From Natrinema soli (GTDB lineage: Archaea; Halobacteriota; Halobacteria; Halobacteriales; Natrialbaceae), in the NCBI RefSeq assembly GCF_028618695.1, contig NZ_JAQIVI010000383.1:1-8642 (forward strand): 8,642 nucleotides of DNA. Reading direction: 5' to 3'. Of the stretch, positions 1-6,951 are shown piece by piece. The notes under the pieces are model-generated. The model did not search any database and was not told where the DNA came from. It was given only the letters and a program-made list of their open reading frames with translations. The position numbers and the translations under genes are program-made. Each line of letters starts with the position of its first letter. Within the stretch, counting starts at the first letter, position 1.

Positions 1-310
1 GCGGCGACTGCCACTCCGAAGCCGTCACCGGCTGGACGTCGTAGTGACCGTAGAGCAGCGCGGTCGATCCGTCTTCGCTCGCGTCGCCGTCGGCGAACGC
101 GCGGGCAATGACGGCCGGCCGACCTGGCGTCTCGACGATCTCCGCCTCGTCGAACCCGTACTCGAGGCACGATCGTCGAACCAGCGCGGCGCAGTCGTCA
201 ATTCCCTCGCCGGTCGCGCTGATCGACGGATGGGCGAGCAACGAGCGGAGATCCTCGAGGGCGGATTCGTCGTGGCGCTCAAGGAACGCGAACGGCGTCG
301 TACTCGTCAT
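1..310 (-). CDS. M20-family metallopeptidase / amidohydrolase, N-terminal part (runs off the left edge)
   Basis: Read leftward from an ATG at 310, the frame stays open for 103 codons to the window edge. Residues 21-45 (LRSLL, then ISATGEGIDDCAALVRR) match the N-terminal helix of M20 peptidases. Residues 85-94 (LLYGHYDVQP) are the family's metal-binding signature: H89 is the first zinc ligand and D91 the neighbouring catalytic aspartate. The HYDVQP form is typical of the dipeptidase/ArgE-DapE-like branch, which hydrolyses peptide or amide bonds in the cytoplasm. The rest of the protein, with the other metal ligands, lies outside the window, so the substrate is unknown. An in-frame ATG at 361 would add 17 arginine-rich residues; I prefer 310 because that extension does not look like conserved protein. 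The gene diverges from the TRAP operon. Confidence 0.85.
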   Translation of the reverse strand, partial: MTSTTPFAFLERHDESALEDLRSLLAHPSISATGEGIDDCAALVRRSCLEYGFDEAEIVETPGRPAVIARAFADGDASEDGSTALLYGHYDVQPVTASEWQSP

Positions 311-506
311 CGGACGGTCGCGCCTCGAGACGGGTGCGGCTCGGCGAACGGGCTCGGACATCGAGTCATACTCGCACGACCGTACCACTATGGAACACAA
401 AGGTCTAGCGCTCCGAACGGCCTCGAGCGGAGCCCACGTCGAATCATTACTATACACGATACCCACTCGAACCATACAGCGTTCGCCCTCTGCTAATATA
501 ATTGAA

Positions 507-556
507 ACTATATTCGGATGCAGGCAGCGTATATGGTCGTTTTTCCAGACTATATT
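507..556. repeat. Direct repeat ACTATATT, two copies 42 bp apart
   Basis: Copies at 507-514 and 549-556 are identical over 8 bp, and their spacing equals four helical turns. Both lie 40-90 bp upstream of the TATA box of the TRAP operon. They could be half-sites for an activator or repressor, or simply TATA-like sequences in AT-rich intergenic DNA. No inverted symmetry was seen. Confidence 0.35.
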
Positions 557-595
557 TAACTGCGACTGAAATCTCTAGGGCGGAGGAGGGGAAGG

Positions 596-604
596 TTTAA
601 ATAA
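596..604 (+). promoter_or_regulatory. TATA box of the TRAP operon, probably leaderless
   Basis: TTTAAATAA is preceded by a purine-rich stretch (GGGGAAGG, about 588-595) suitable as a BRE. Its centre lies about 28 bp before the ATG at 628, so transcription would begin at or a few bases before the start codon. No Shine-Dalgarno sequence is present, consistent with a leaderless haloarchaeal mRNA. The box supports choosing 628 as the start. Confidence 0.75.
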
Positions 605-627
605 CATAAGCTATTTCATGCATAACG

Positions 628-1677
628 ATGTTTGAGAATGGTAGGCACACACGGAGGGCTGTACTACGGGGCACTGCTGGAATCGGGGCGCTATCACTCG
701 CCGGTTGTCTCGGCGGCGGCGGCGGCGACCAGGTCGACCTGACCGTCGGCTCGTCGTCGTCCGGTTCGTCGACGTACGGGAACTCGCAGGCGATTCAGCG
801 GGTCGTAAGCCAGCAGTCAGATTACCTGAACTTCATCACGCAGGACGCGGGCGGGGACCCGCAGTCCATCCGACTGTACGCCGACGGGGAGATCAACTCC
901 TACTCGGCGGGGAACTACATCATGAACCAGGCCCTCACCGAGACGGGGCCGTTCTCCGACGATCCGGTGTCCGACTTCCCGCAGTTAGGCTTCGGTCACC
1001 TCTCGCTGAACCTCTACTGGATGGCCCTGGAGGACAGCGACATCCAGACGACCGACGACCTCGCCGGGAGGAACGTCTATTGTCTCCCCGCCAGCTGGGG
1101 GCTGCGCGCGATGACCGAGGAGATGTACGGCAGCGCCGGCCTCTGGGAGGGGCTCTCGCAGAACGTCGTCAACGTCGAGACGACGCAGGCGGCGAGCGCG
1201 CTCGAAGAGGGTCGAGTCGAGGCGTTCATCGTGTACACCTCGAACTACACCCAGCTCCCCTCGTGGGCGGCCGAGATCGACTCGCGCGTCTCCGTCAGGA
1301 CCATCGAGATGACCGACGAGTACGTATCGGCTGCGCAGGACTTCGCCGGCGCGGGTTACGAGGAGGTCGACGAGATCGGCGGCTGGGAGCAGGACGTTCA
1401 GGGCGGTGACTTCCCGAAGCACACGTGGACGGAGACCTATCCGTACTACTTCAGCCCGGACATCGAGGCGGACGCCATCTACGACCTGATGGAGATTTGT
1501 CACAACAACTACGAGTCGATGCAAGAGGCGAACCCGACGATCCTCGACTGGTCCGACCCGTCGAACTTCACGTTCGCGCTGACCCACACCGACGAGATCC
1601 CGATCCACCCGGGAGCCGCGGACTGGTACGAAGAGAACGACGTCTGGGACGACAGCTGGACTCGCGGCGACGAATAA
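628..1677 (+). CDS. TAXI-family TRAP transporter solute-binding protein (Tat lipoprotein)
   Basis: This 349-residue protein is the extracytoplasmic receptor of a TRAP transporter: it captures an organic solute outside the membrane and hands it to the membrane subunit encoded next. The N-terminus is a Tat lipoprotein signal, with twin arginines R9-R10, a short hydrophobic stretch and the lipobox LAGC with the lipid-anchored Cys at 27. A glycine run and acidic linker follow, as in many haloarchaeal lipoproteins. The mature part starts with a serine/glycine segment ending GSSTYGNSQAI, corresponding to the conserved TAXI start, and ends with IPIHPGAADWYEE, the conserved C-terminal TAXI motif. Length fits the family. 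The start follows a TATA box at leaderless distance, and the permease begins 27 bp downstream. TAXI is the TRAP type known from archaea. Ligands of this type are poorly predicted, so I give none. Confidence 0.93.
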   Translation: MFENGRHTRRAVLRGTAGIGALSLAGCLGGGGGDQVDLTVGSSSSGSSTYGNSQAIQRVVSQQSDYLNFITQDAGGDPQSIRLYADGEINSYSAGNYIMNQALTETGPFSDDPVSDFPQLGFGHLSLNLYWMALEDSDIQTTDDLAGRNVYCLPASWGLRAMTEEMYGSAGLWEGLSQNVVNVETTQAASALEEGRVEAFIVYTSNYTQLPSWAAEIDSRVSVRTIEMTDEYVSAAQDFAGAGYEEVDEIGGWEQDVQGGDFPKHTWTETYPYYFSPDIEADAIYDLMEICHNNYESMQEANPTILDWSDPSNFTFALTHTDEIPIHPGAADWYEENDVWDDSWTRGDE

Positions 1678-1704
1678 ACACCTTTCAGTCCGTCACCGCC
1701 ATAC

Positions 1705-3711
1705 ATGGTTTATTCCACTGCCAACAAAAGCCGATTAGAGATCGCCAACGACGCAGTCACGGGAGCGGCAATCCTCGCCTGGACCTGGATCCTGTACTAC
1801 GCGTTCACCCAAGGAATTCAGCGAATTCTCTTCACCATCACGTTTCTCGGGTCGATCATGCTCGTCTATCTCGGCAACGAACTCATCGAAGCGTACGAGG
1901 ACGGGGACAAACTGGGCCTGACCGGCCTCTCCCTCTCGGCGATCGTCACCGCCGGAACGACGGCGTACATGATCGTGTTCTACCGCGAACTGTTGCGGGT
2001 TCGCGTCGGAACGGCGCTGCCTCGGGAGTACGCGATAGCGGCGGCATTCCTCCTGGTGATCCTCTACCTGTCGTACCGGGCCTACGGGCTCTCGTTCCTC
2101 GTCGTGATCGTCGTCGTGATGCTGTACGGACTCTACGGGAACCTCGCGCCGGGGATCCTGCGCCACGCCGGGTTCAGCATCAGCCGGATGATGAGCATCA
2201 TGGTGCTCGACTTCCAGGGGGTTTACGGCTCGATCTCCAGGATTATCGCCACGTGGGTCGCCCTGTTCCTGCTGTACGCGGGGCTGATGCGCGGCTTCGG
2301 CGCGTTCGATCTCATCATGCGGATCGGCCTCCGGTCGGCCAACTACGTCCGATCCGGCGTCGCCCTCTCCGCGGTGACCTCGAGCATCATCATCGGCTCG
2401 ATCACCGGGAGCCAGGCGGCGAACACGGCGATCACGGGTTCGTTCACGATCCCGCTCATGAAAGAGACGGGCATGAAAGGTGAGACCGCCGGGGGGATCG
2501 AATCCGTCGCGTCGACCGGCGGACAGATCATGCCCCCGATCATGGGCGCGGCGGCGTTCGTGATGGCGTCGCTGCTCGGCATCACGTACCTCGACGTGAT
2601 CATCGCCGGGATCATTCCGGCGATGATCTTCTACGGCTCCGTCACCATCGCCGTCCACTACAAGGGGCTCGGACAGCTCCGCGGACAGGCGACCAAGATC
2701 GACGTCGAGAGCCAGTTCGACGAGCAGATGACACAGAAGGAGTTCGTCTTCCAGTGTCTCCGCTTTGGCATCCCGTTCGCCATCCTGATCTACATCCTCG
2801 GCGTGCTCCAGTACACGGTGCTCACGGCCGCGCTGTACACCATCATCGCCATGTTCGTCACCGGCTTCGGGTTCCCGTTGCTCAAGACGGCGACGGAAGG
2901 CGGTGACCTCGTGGCCGAGTTCGTCAGCCTGCTCGGCGACGCGGCGGTCGGCTTCAGAGAGGGGGCGATGATCCTCGCGCCGATCGCGATCATCATCGCC
3001 GCCATCAACGGCGTCGTCGACGTCTTCACCGCGTCGGGTATTCCGGGTATCCTCTCGCTGGCCCTGCTTGACCTCTCCGGCGGCGTCATGTTGACCGCGG
3101 TCGTCCTCGCGATGGTCATCTCGATCATCCTCGGAATGGGGATGCCGACGGTCGCCGCGTACGTCATCGTCGCGGCGCTGATCGCACCGGCGCTGATTCA
3201 GCAGTTCTTTGTTCCGGACCTCGCGGCGCACTTCTTCGTGCTGTACGCCGCGATCCTGTCGGGACTGACGCCGCCGATCGCGATCGCGGTCGTCGTCGCC
3301 ACGGGGATCGCCGACAGCAACTTCTGGCGAACGGCTCACGAAGCTATGAAGATCTCCGCACCGATCTACGTCCTCCCGTTCGCGTTCATCTACAACCCCG
3401 AACTCGTCGTCGGCGGCTTCGGGATCGACACGTTCTTGTCGGGACTCATCGCGCTGGCCGGCGCGCTGGGGATCTCTCACGGCCTCAACTACTACGGGAC
3501 GTTCTTCCACGAGAGTCCGTTCGTCCAGTTCCCCGTCAAGACCGTCTTCTTCGTGTTGGGCGTGCTCGCGATGGTCTACCCGGACGATATAATCCGTCTC
3601 GGCTGTGTTGCAGTTATCGTCGGGATGATGGTGATCCAGCTCCAGAAACCGATCCGTGACCGGATCAGCCAGCGGTCCGCGACGGATTCTATCAGGACTA
3701 CCAAGGACTAG
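1705..3711 (+). CDS. TRAP transporter fused permease subunit (DctQM-type, TAXI partner)
   Basis: This 668-residue, almost wholly hydrophobic protein is the membrane part of the TRAP system, with the small (Q-type) and large (M-type) subunits fused, as is usual for TAXI systems. An N-terminal hydrophobic block of about 150 residues corresponds to the Q-like part. The M-type core shows both hallmark half-site motifs. The first is GSITGSQAANTAITGS (231-246), followed by GGQIMPPIMGAAAF (272-285). The second is ILGMGMPTVAAY (475-486), followed by SGLTPPIAIA (519-528). These conserved Gly/Pro/Ser/Thr segments form the ion- and substrate-binding hairpins in this superfamily. TRAP systems are secondary transporters, mostly sodium-coupled, which suits a halophile. 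The ATG lies 27 bp after the binding-protein stop with no promoter between, so the two form one operon. The C-terminal tail is short and charged. Confidence 0.93.
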   Translation: MVYSTANKSRLEIANDAVTGAAILAWTWILYYAFTQGIQRILFTITFLGSIMLVYLGNELIEAYEDGDKLGLTGLSLSAIVTAGTTAYMIVFYRELLRVRVGTALPREYAIAAAFLLVILYLSYRAYGLSFLVVIVVVMLYGLYGNLAPGILRHAGFSISRMMSIMVLDFQGVYGSISRIIATWVALFLLYAGLMRGFGAFDLIMRIGLRSANYVRSGVALSAVTSSIIIGSITGSQAANTAITGSFTIPLMKETGMKGETAGGIESVASTGGQIMPPIMGAAAFVMASLLGITYLDVIIAGIIPAMIFYGSVTIAVHYKGLGQLRGQATKIDVESQFDEQMTQKEFVFQCLRFGIPFAILIYILGVLQYTVLTAALYTIIAMFVTGFGFPLLKTATEGGDLVAEFVSLLGDAAVGFREGAMILAPIAIIIAAINGVVDVFTASGIPGILSLALLDLSGGVMLTAVVLAMVISIILGMGMPTVAAYVIVAALIAPALIQQFFVPDLAAHFFVLYAAILSGLTPPIAIAVVVATGIADSNFWRTAHEAMKISAPIYVLPFAFIYNPELVVGGFGIDTFLSGLIALAGALGISHGLNYYGTFFHESPFVQFPVKTVFFVLGVLAMVYPDDIIRLGCVAVIVGMMVIQLQKPIRDRISQRSATDSIRTTKD

Positions 3712-3875
3712 CGACCAGCTACTTTCAGTTCTCCTTCGTCGACGGGAACCTGCACCGAGCGTATCGATCCCCGACCCCTCAGCCATCGGTTTCCGATTCG
3801 CGCGCCGTCATGGTCCTGCAGAGCGGTTCGAGAACGGGGATCACGGATCGATCGCTTCAGTCGCTTCGCGAGCGA

Positions 3876-4108
3876 TCACTTCTCACGGCGGCTCGCCGCG
3901 AAGAACGGGTACTCTGACAACCAGCCCTGGTCGTAGTCTGGCTCGTACTCGACGGCCTCGAAGACGACCGAGTCGCCGATCTCGAGGGCATCGTACGGCT
4001 CGGCGATCGGTACGGGCGGAGAGAACAGTCGGCGACGCGTTCGACTGGAGAGCGTCGTCGAACGCGCGCCGGGTCGGAAAATATTCGATCAGAAAGTCAA
4101 TTCACTAG
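3876..4108 (-). pseudogene. Frameshifted C-terminal remnant of an unidentified protein
   Basis: On the minus strand two adjacent frames each read like haloarchaeal protein. The upstream part (about 4108 to 4030) gives IDFLIEYFPTRRAFDDALQ, then SNASPTVLS. After a frame change near 4020-4035 the other frame gives PVPIAEPYDALEIGDSVV, then FEAVEYEPDYDQ and GWLSEYPFFAASRREK, with a TGA at 3876-3878. Both parts are acidic and aromatic-rich with a natural-looking end, unlike the arginine-rich text of the other frames. Directly upstream of the first part are two in-frame stops (TAG, TGA), so no complete N-terminus remains. I do not recognise the family. It is probably the tail of a gene that once stood convergent to the TRAP operon, broken by one indel and a larger deletion. 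It could instead be chance coding-like text in GC-rich DNA. Confidence 0.42.
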
Positions 4109-4151
4109 ACGGATGACGATAGCCTTCCGGATCGACTGTCGTAGTTTCACA

Positions 4152-4158
4152 ATCAATA
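4152..4158 (+). promoter_or_regulatory. Weak TATA-like element upstream of the MFS gene
   Basis: CAATAAG lies in the AT-richer stretch before the MFS gene, centred about 50 bp before the ATG at 4205. Transcription would then begin near 4180 with a leader of about 25 nt, unlike the leaderless spacing at the TRAP and SDR genes. The match to an archaeal TATA box is weak. Confidence 0.3.
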
Positions 4159-4204
4159 AGTGATCCCGTGTCGTGCCGTTCGGCAGGAAAACTGCGTACT
4201 CAAC

Positions 4205-5479
4205 ATGGGACTCAACACAAATGATCGGACGATCGCCAGTTTCACGATGGCTGGTCACTCACTCGTCCACTGGTTTGAGACATCGATTCCGATCTTTCTC
4301 GTCGTCTGGCTCGCGGAGTTCGACGTGTCGGTCGCGCTGGCCGGCGTCATCGTCGCGCTGGGATACGCCCCGTTCGGATTGGGTGCGCTCCCCGGCGGCA
4401 TCCTCGTCGACCGGTACGGTCCGAAACGGCTCATCCTGCTCTGTCTCGTCGGCATGAGTGGGTCGTTTCTCGTGCTCGCGCTCGCGACGTCGATCTACGC
4501 CGTCGCGGCCGGGCTCATCTGCTGGGGCGTCGCCGCCAGCGTCTACCATCCCGCCGGCCTCGCGCTGATCAGTACCGGCGTCGAGGAGCGAGGCACCGTC
4601 TTTGCCTGGCACGGGATCGCCGGCAACGCCGGCATCGCCCTCGGCCCGTTCGCCGCGGCCACGCTGTTGTTCCTCACCGATCAGTGGCATCTCGTCGCCG
4701 GCATCCTGGCGGTTCCGGGGTTCGTCGCGGCCGCATACGGGTTCCGGGCCGACTTCGATTCGACCGCCGCCGAGAGCGAGGCCGACGCCGACGCGGACGA
4801 CGCCCTGTCGCTGGGCGAATTCCTGACGAACTCGTGGATACTGTTCACGAGTGCGTTCGCCCTCGTTTTCGCCATCATCGCTTTCGAGGGGCTCTACTAT
4901 CGTGGGATGCTCACGTTCCTCCCCGAGATCCTCCACGACCTCCCCGCGATGGAGAGTCTCACGCTCTCGGCCGGCCTCGAGGGAATCTCGCCGGGCGACT
5001 ACATCTACGTCGCGCTGCTGGTCGTCGGGATGGGCGGACAGTACGTCGGTGGGAAACTCACCGACCGAATTCCATCGGAGCGGGGACTGGCCGCCATCTT
5101 CGCCATCCTCGCGCTCCTCGCACTCGCGTTCGTGCCGATCATGTCGATGGGACTGGTTTCGATCGTCCTGTTCTGCGTCGTACTCGGATTCTTCCTCTTT
5201 GCCACGCAACCGCTGTACCAGGACGCGGTGGCGGTCCATACGCCGGCGAAGGCACGAGGACTTTCGTACGGATACACGTACGTCGGCAAGTTCGGAATCG
5301 GGCCGGTGAGCATCGCGATCGGCGGGTTCGTCCTCGGCGGGTTCTCGACGGCGATGTTCTTTGGCGTCCTCGCTGCGTTCGCGTTCATAGGGATGACGCT
5401 GACAACTGGGCTGCTCGTAGCGCTCAATCACGCCAGCTGGTGGGAGACGGGTACAGCCGCGACGAAATCGAGTGATTAG
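4205..5479 (+). CDS. Major facilitator superfamily (MFS) transporter
   Basis: This 424-residue protein has about twelve hydrophobic segments in two halves, the usual MFS plan. The loop after the second helix carries the MFS signature GGILVDRYGPKR (64-75), and the second half has its counterpart GGKLTDR (282-288). The halves are joined by a hydrophilic, very acidic loop (ESEADADADDA) typical of halophiles. The opening MAGHSLVHWFETSIPIFL recalls the fosmidomycin-resistance (Fsr)-like branch, but that is an impression rather than a substrate call. The frame is open from 4160 and would add 15 residues; I prefer the ATG at 4205 because the family-like sequence starts there. It lies 50 bp before the SDR gene, which has its own promoter. 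It probably moves a metabolite into or out of the cytoplasm and may serve the same pathway as its neighbours. Confidence 0.88.
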   Translation: MGLNTNDRTIASFTMAGHSLVHWFETSIPIFLVVWLAEFDVSVALAGVIVALGYAPFGLGALPGGILVDRYGPKRLILLCLVGMSGSFLVLALATSIYAVAAGLICWGVAASVYHPAGLALISTGVEERGTVFAWHGIAGNAGIALGPFAAATLLFLTDQWHLVAGILAVPGFVAAAYGFRADFDSTAAESEADADADDALSLGEFLTNSWILFTSAFALVFAIIAFEGLYYRGMLTFLPEILHDLPAMESLTLSAGLEGISPGDYIYVALLVVGMGGQYVGGKLTDRIPSERGLAAIFAILALLALAFVPIMSMGLVSIVLFCVVLGFFLFATQPLYQDAVAVHTPAKARGLSYGYTYVGKFGIGPVSIAIGGFVLGGFSTAMFFGVLAAFAFIGMTLTTGLLVALNHASWWETGTAATKSSD

Positions 5480-5498
5480 CATCCCACTGGCCGGGAAA

Positions 5499-5506
5499 TA
5501 CTTATA
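5499..5506 (+). promoter_or_regulatory. TATA box of the SDR gene, probably leaderless
   Basis: TACTTATA, preceded by CCGGGAAA, is centred about 27 bp before the ATG at 5530. That spacing predicts transcription starting at or next to the start codon. It shows that the SDR has its own promoter in the 50-bp gap after the MFS gene, and it supports the ATG at 5530 over an in-frame TTG at 5521. Confidence 0.65.
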
Positions 5507-5529
5507 CGAATCAGTGGTCATTGATAGCT

Positions 5530-6285
5530 ATGACCACAAACCTCCCTCTCTCGGGAAATACGGCGCTTATCACCGGTGCCAGCGCTGGAATCGGCGAAGC
5601 GACGGCTGAGGCTCTGGCAGCGAAGGGAGCAAACATAGCGATCGTCGCCCACCGGGAATCGAAACTACAGACAGTCGCAGATCGAATCGAGTCGGAAACG
5701 GATGGAACTGCCCTCGTTCTACCAGTCATCGTTAGCGAGCCGGAGGAAGTCCGCGAAGCCATCGACGAGACCGTGGAAACCTTCGATCGACTTGATGTTG
5801 TGGTCAATAACGCCGGGATCGCGACCGGCGGGGATGTGACGGTGGAAACCATGCCGGTTGAGCAGTACCGGACTGTCATGGGGGTAAACGTTGACGGAAT
5901 ATTCTTCGTCACGCAAGAGACGCTCCCGCACTTGCGCGAGACATCCGGCATCGCTATTTTCGTCGCCAGCTTTGCCGGCCAGTATCCGCGACCGGGAGCG
6001 CCGATCTACGCGGCGACCAAGTGGTGGATGCGGGGATTCGCGCACAGTCTGGCGGGGGCGGTCGGTACTGACGAGATCGGCGTCACCGTTATCAATCCGT
6101 CCGAAGTTCGGACGGAGTTCGGCAAGGAGTATCGGGACGAGATTTCCGAAGAGAGATACGAACCGAACGAAGTGACCGAACCGGAAACCATCGCCGATTC
6201 GATCGCATTCGCGGCGCAACAGGAACCACCGAACGTTGTCTTCGAACTCGAGCTCTACAGACGAGACAAACTCTCTGGCTTCTGA
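5530..6285 (+). CDS. Short-chain dehydrogenase/reductase (classical SDR)
   Basis: This 251-residue cytoplasmic oxidoreductase uses NAD(H) or NADP(H) to interconvert an alcohol and a carbonyl. The Rossmann nucleotide-binding motif TGASAGIG is at 15-22, and the structural NNAG motif at 93-96. The full catalytic tetrad is present: N120, S147, Y160 and K164, with Tyr in YAATK and Ser the usual 13 residues before it. A basic residue after the second strand (AHRESK) hints at NADP(H), but this is weak. Length and C-terminus (LYRRDKLSGF) look complete. The ATG at 5530 is chosen because a TATA box lies at leaderless distance; the frame also runs back to a TTG at 5521. The substrate is unknown. The broken regulator begins only a few bases after the stop, which is abnormally tight for a regulator with its own start. 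Confidence 0.92.
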   Translation: MTTNLPLSGNTALITGASAGIGEATAEALAAKGANIAIVAHRESKLQTVADRIESETDGTALVLPVIVSEPEEVREAIDETVETFDRLDVVVNNAGIATGGDVTVETMPVEQYRTVMGVNVDGIFFVTQETLPHLRETSGIAIFVASFAGQYPRPGAPIYAATKWWMRGFAHSLAGAVGTDEIGVTVINPSEVRTEFGKEYRDEISEERYEPNEVTEPETIADSIAFAAQQEPPNVVFELELYRRDKLSGF

Positions 6286-6289
6286 AACT

Positions 6290-6951
6290 GTGAATCAGCC
6301 GAAGGGTTCGGTCCACAAGCATCTGAAAACGTTCGAGGACCACAGGTGCGTCATCAACGACGGAGGGAAGTACCGACTCGGACTCAAGCTGTTGACGCTG
6401 GGCAGACATATTCGTGACCGTGACAAGTTCTGCAGATCCGTTCGTTCGACGGTCGAGGAGCTGGCCGACGAAAGCGCCAAATGGTCTCGTTTATCCTCCG
6501 GGACAGAGTACACGGTGTCTTCGTCTTCATCGGGAACGATCGGTACGGCCTCCGAAAGCCAGTTCCACTCGGTAACCAATACGTTATTCACCGGAACGCA
6601 GCGGGGAAAGCAATTCTGACGGAACTTCCTGATGAAACCATCGACGAGATCATCGCCGAGACCGGACTTCTCCGCGAAACGGAGAACACGATCACGGATG
6701 CAGACGAACTCTGGTCGGACATCGAGACGATTCGAAAAAAGGCATCGCCCATGAGTACAGGTGAGCATCTCAAGGCCATTCAGTCTATCGCAGCAGCCGT
6801 CTCGAGCCCCGAGACGGGACAGACCGGCGCCATCAGCATTACTTGCCCAGCCGAATATCTAGGACAGGAACGCGTTCATAACCAATACGCCGAGATGGTG
6901 ATAGAGGCCGCGAACGAACTCGAACTGCGAACGCAATATGCCCTCGAGTAG
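6290..6951 (+). pseudogene. IclR-family transcriptional regulator, N-terminally truncated and frameshifted
   Basis: The first frame (6290 to about 6480) reads VNQPKGSVHKHLKTFEDH, then VINDGGKYRLGLKLLTLG. This is the recognition helix and wing of an IclR winged helix-turn-helix, followed by the linker helix ending VEELADESAK. The second frame (6481-6951) continues as MVSFILRDRVHGVFVFIGND, with NAAGKAILTELPDETIDEII and a full IclR effector-binding domain to ELELRTQYALE. Restoring one A in the AAA at 6479-6481 would join them as ADESAKMVSFIL. The first part of the HTH, about 30-35 residues, is missing: upstream in this frame is only the SDR 3' end. A GTG at 6290 is the best remaining start but gives no complete DNA-binding domain. 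A further short out-of-frame patch lies at about 6736-6760. IclR proteins usually control neighbouring catabolic and transport genes; here the product is very unlikely to be functional. Confidence 0.85.

Larger units (their letters stand above)
311..627. other. Divergent intergenic region between the peptidase and TRAP operon
   Basis: I find no convincing gene in these 317 bp; overlapping open frames here are arginine/serine-rich shadows. Base composition turns AT-rich from about 440 to 605. The region holds the TRAP operon promoter (596-604), two copies of ACTATATT 42 bp apart (507-514 and 549-556), a shorter ACTATA at 449-454, and an AT patch GTATATGG at 529-536. On the minus strand CATAGT (387-392) is a weak TATA candidate for the peptidase. 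The layout suggests that regulators of one or both flanking genes bind here, but that is inferred from position and repetition only. Confidence 0.55.
3712..4204. other. Gap between TRAP operon and MFS gene, with remnant and weak hairpins
   Basis: About 490 bp separate two rightward genes. The central part carries a minus-strand gene remnant (listed separately). From 3712 to 3875 I see no supported gene; a minus-strand frame ending VQVPVDEGELKVAGR with its stop at 3708-3710 reads a little like protein but has no recognisable family. GATCGCT (3850-3856) and AGCGATC (3871-3877) could pair as a 7-bp stem, and CGGCG-GCT-CGCCG (3886-3898) as a smaller one. Neither has a T-run, so a terminator call is not justified. 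Confidence 0.5.

Noticed and set aside
44..569. Plus-strand frames over the left edge and intergenic region
   Set aside because: They overlap the M20 peptidase antisense and then run into AT-rich promoter DNA; no family features.
1735..3786. Very long minus-strand frame (683 codons) over the TRAP permease
   Set aside because: It is Arg/Asp/Glu-rich without domains or hydrophobic pattern, the usual antisense shadow of a GC-rich gene, while the plus strand has clear TRAP motifs.
3850..3877. 7-bp stem GATCGCT/AGCGATC as a terminator
   Set aside because: Long loop, no T-run on either strand, and GATC-type palindromes are common in this DNA.
3656..4108. Plus-strand frame of 150 codons after the permease
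   Set aside because: Arg/Ser/Pro-rich and begins inside the permease; the minus strand of the same bases reads far more like protein.
4259..5521. Minus-strand frame of 420 codons over the MFS gene
   Set aside because: Highly charged low-complexity translation, antisense to a gene with clear MFS motifs; a shadow.
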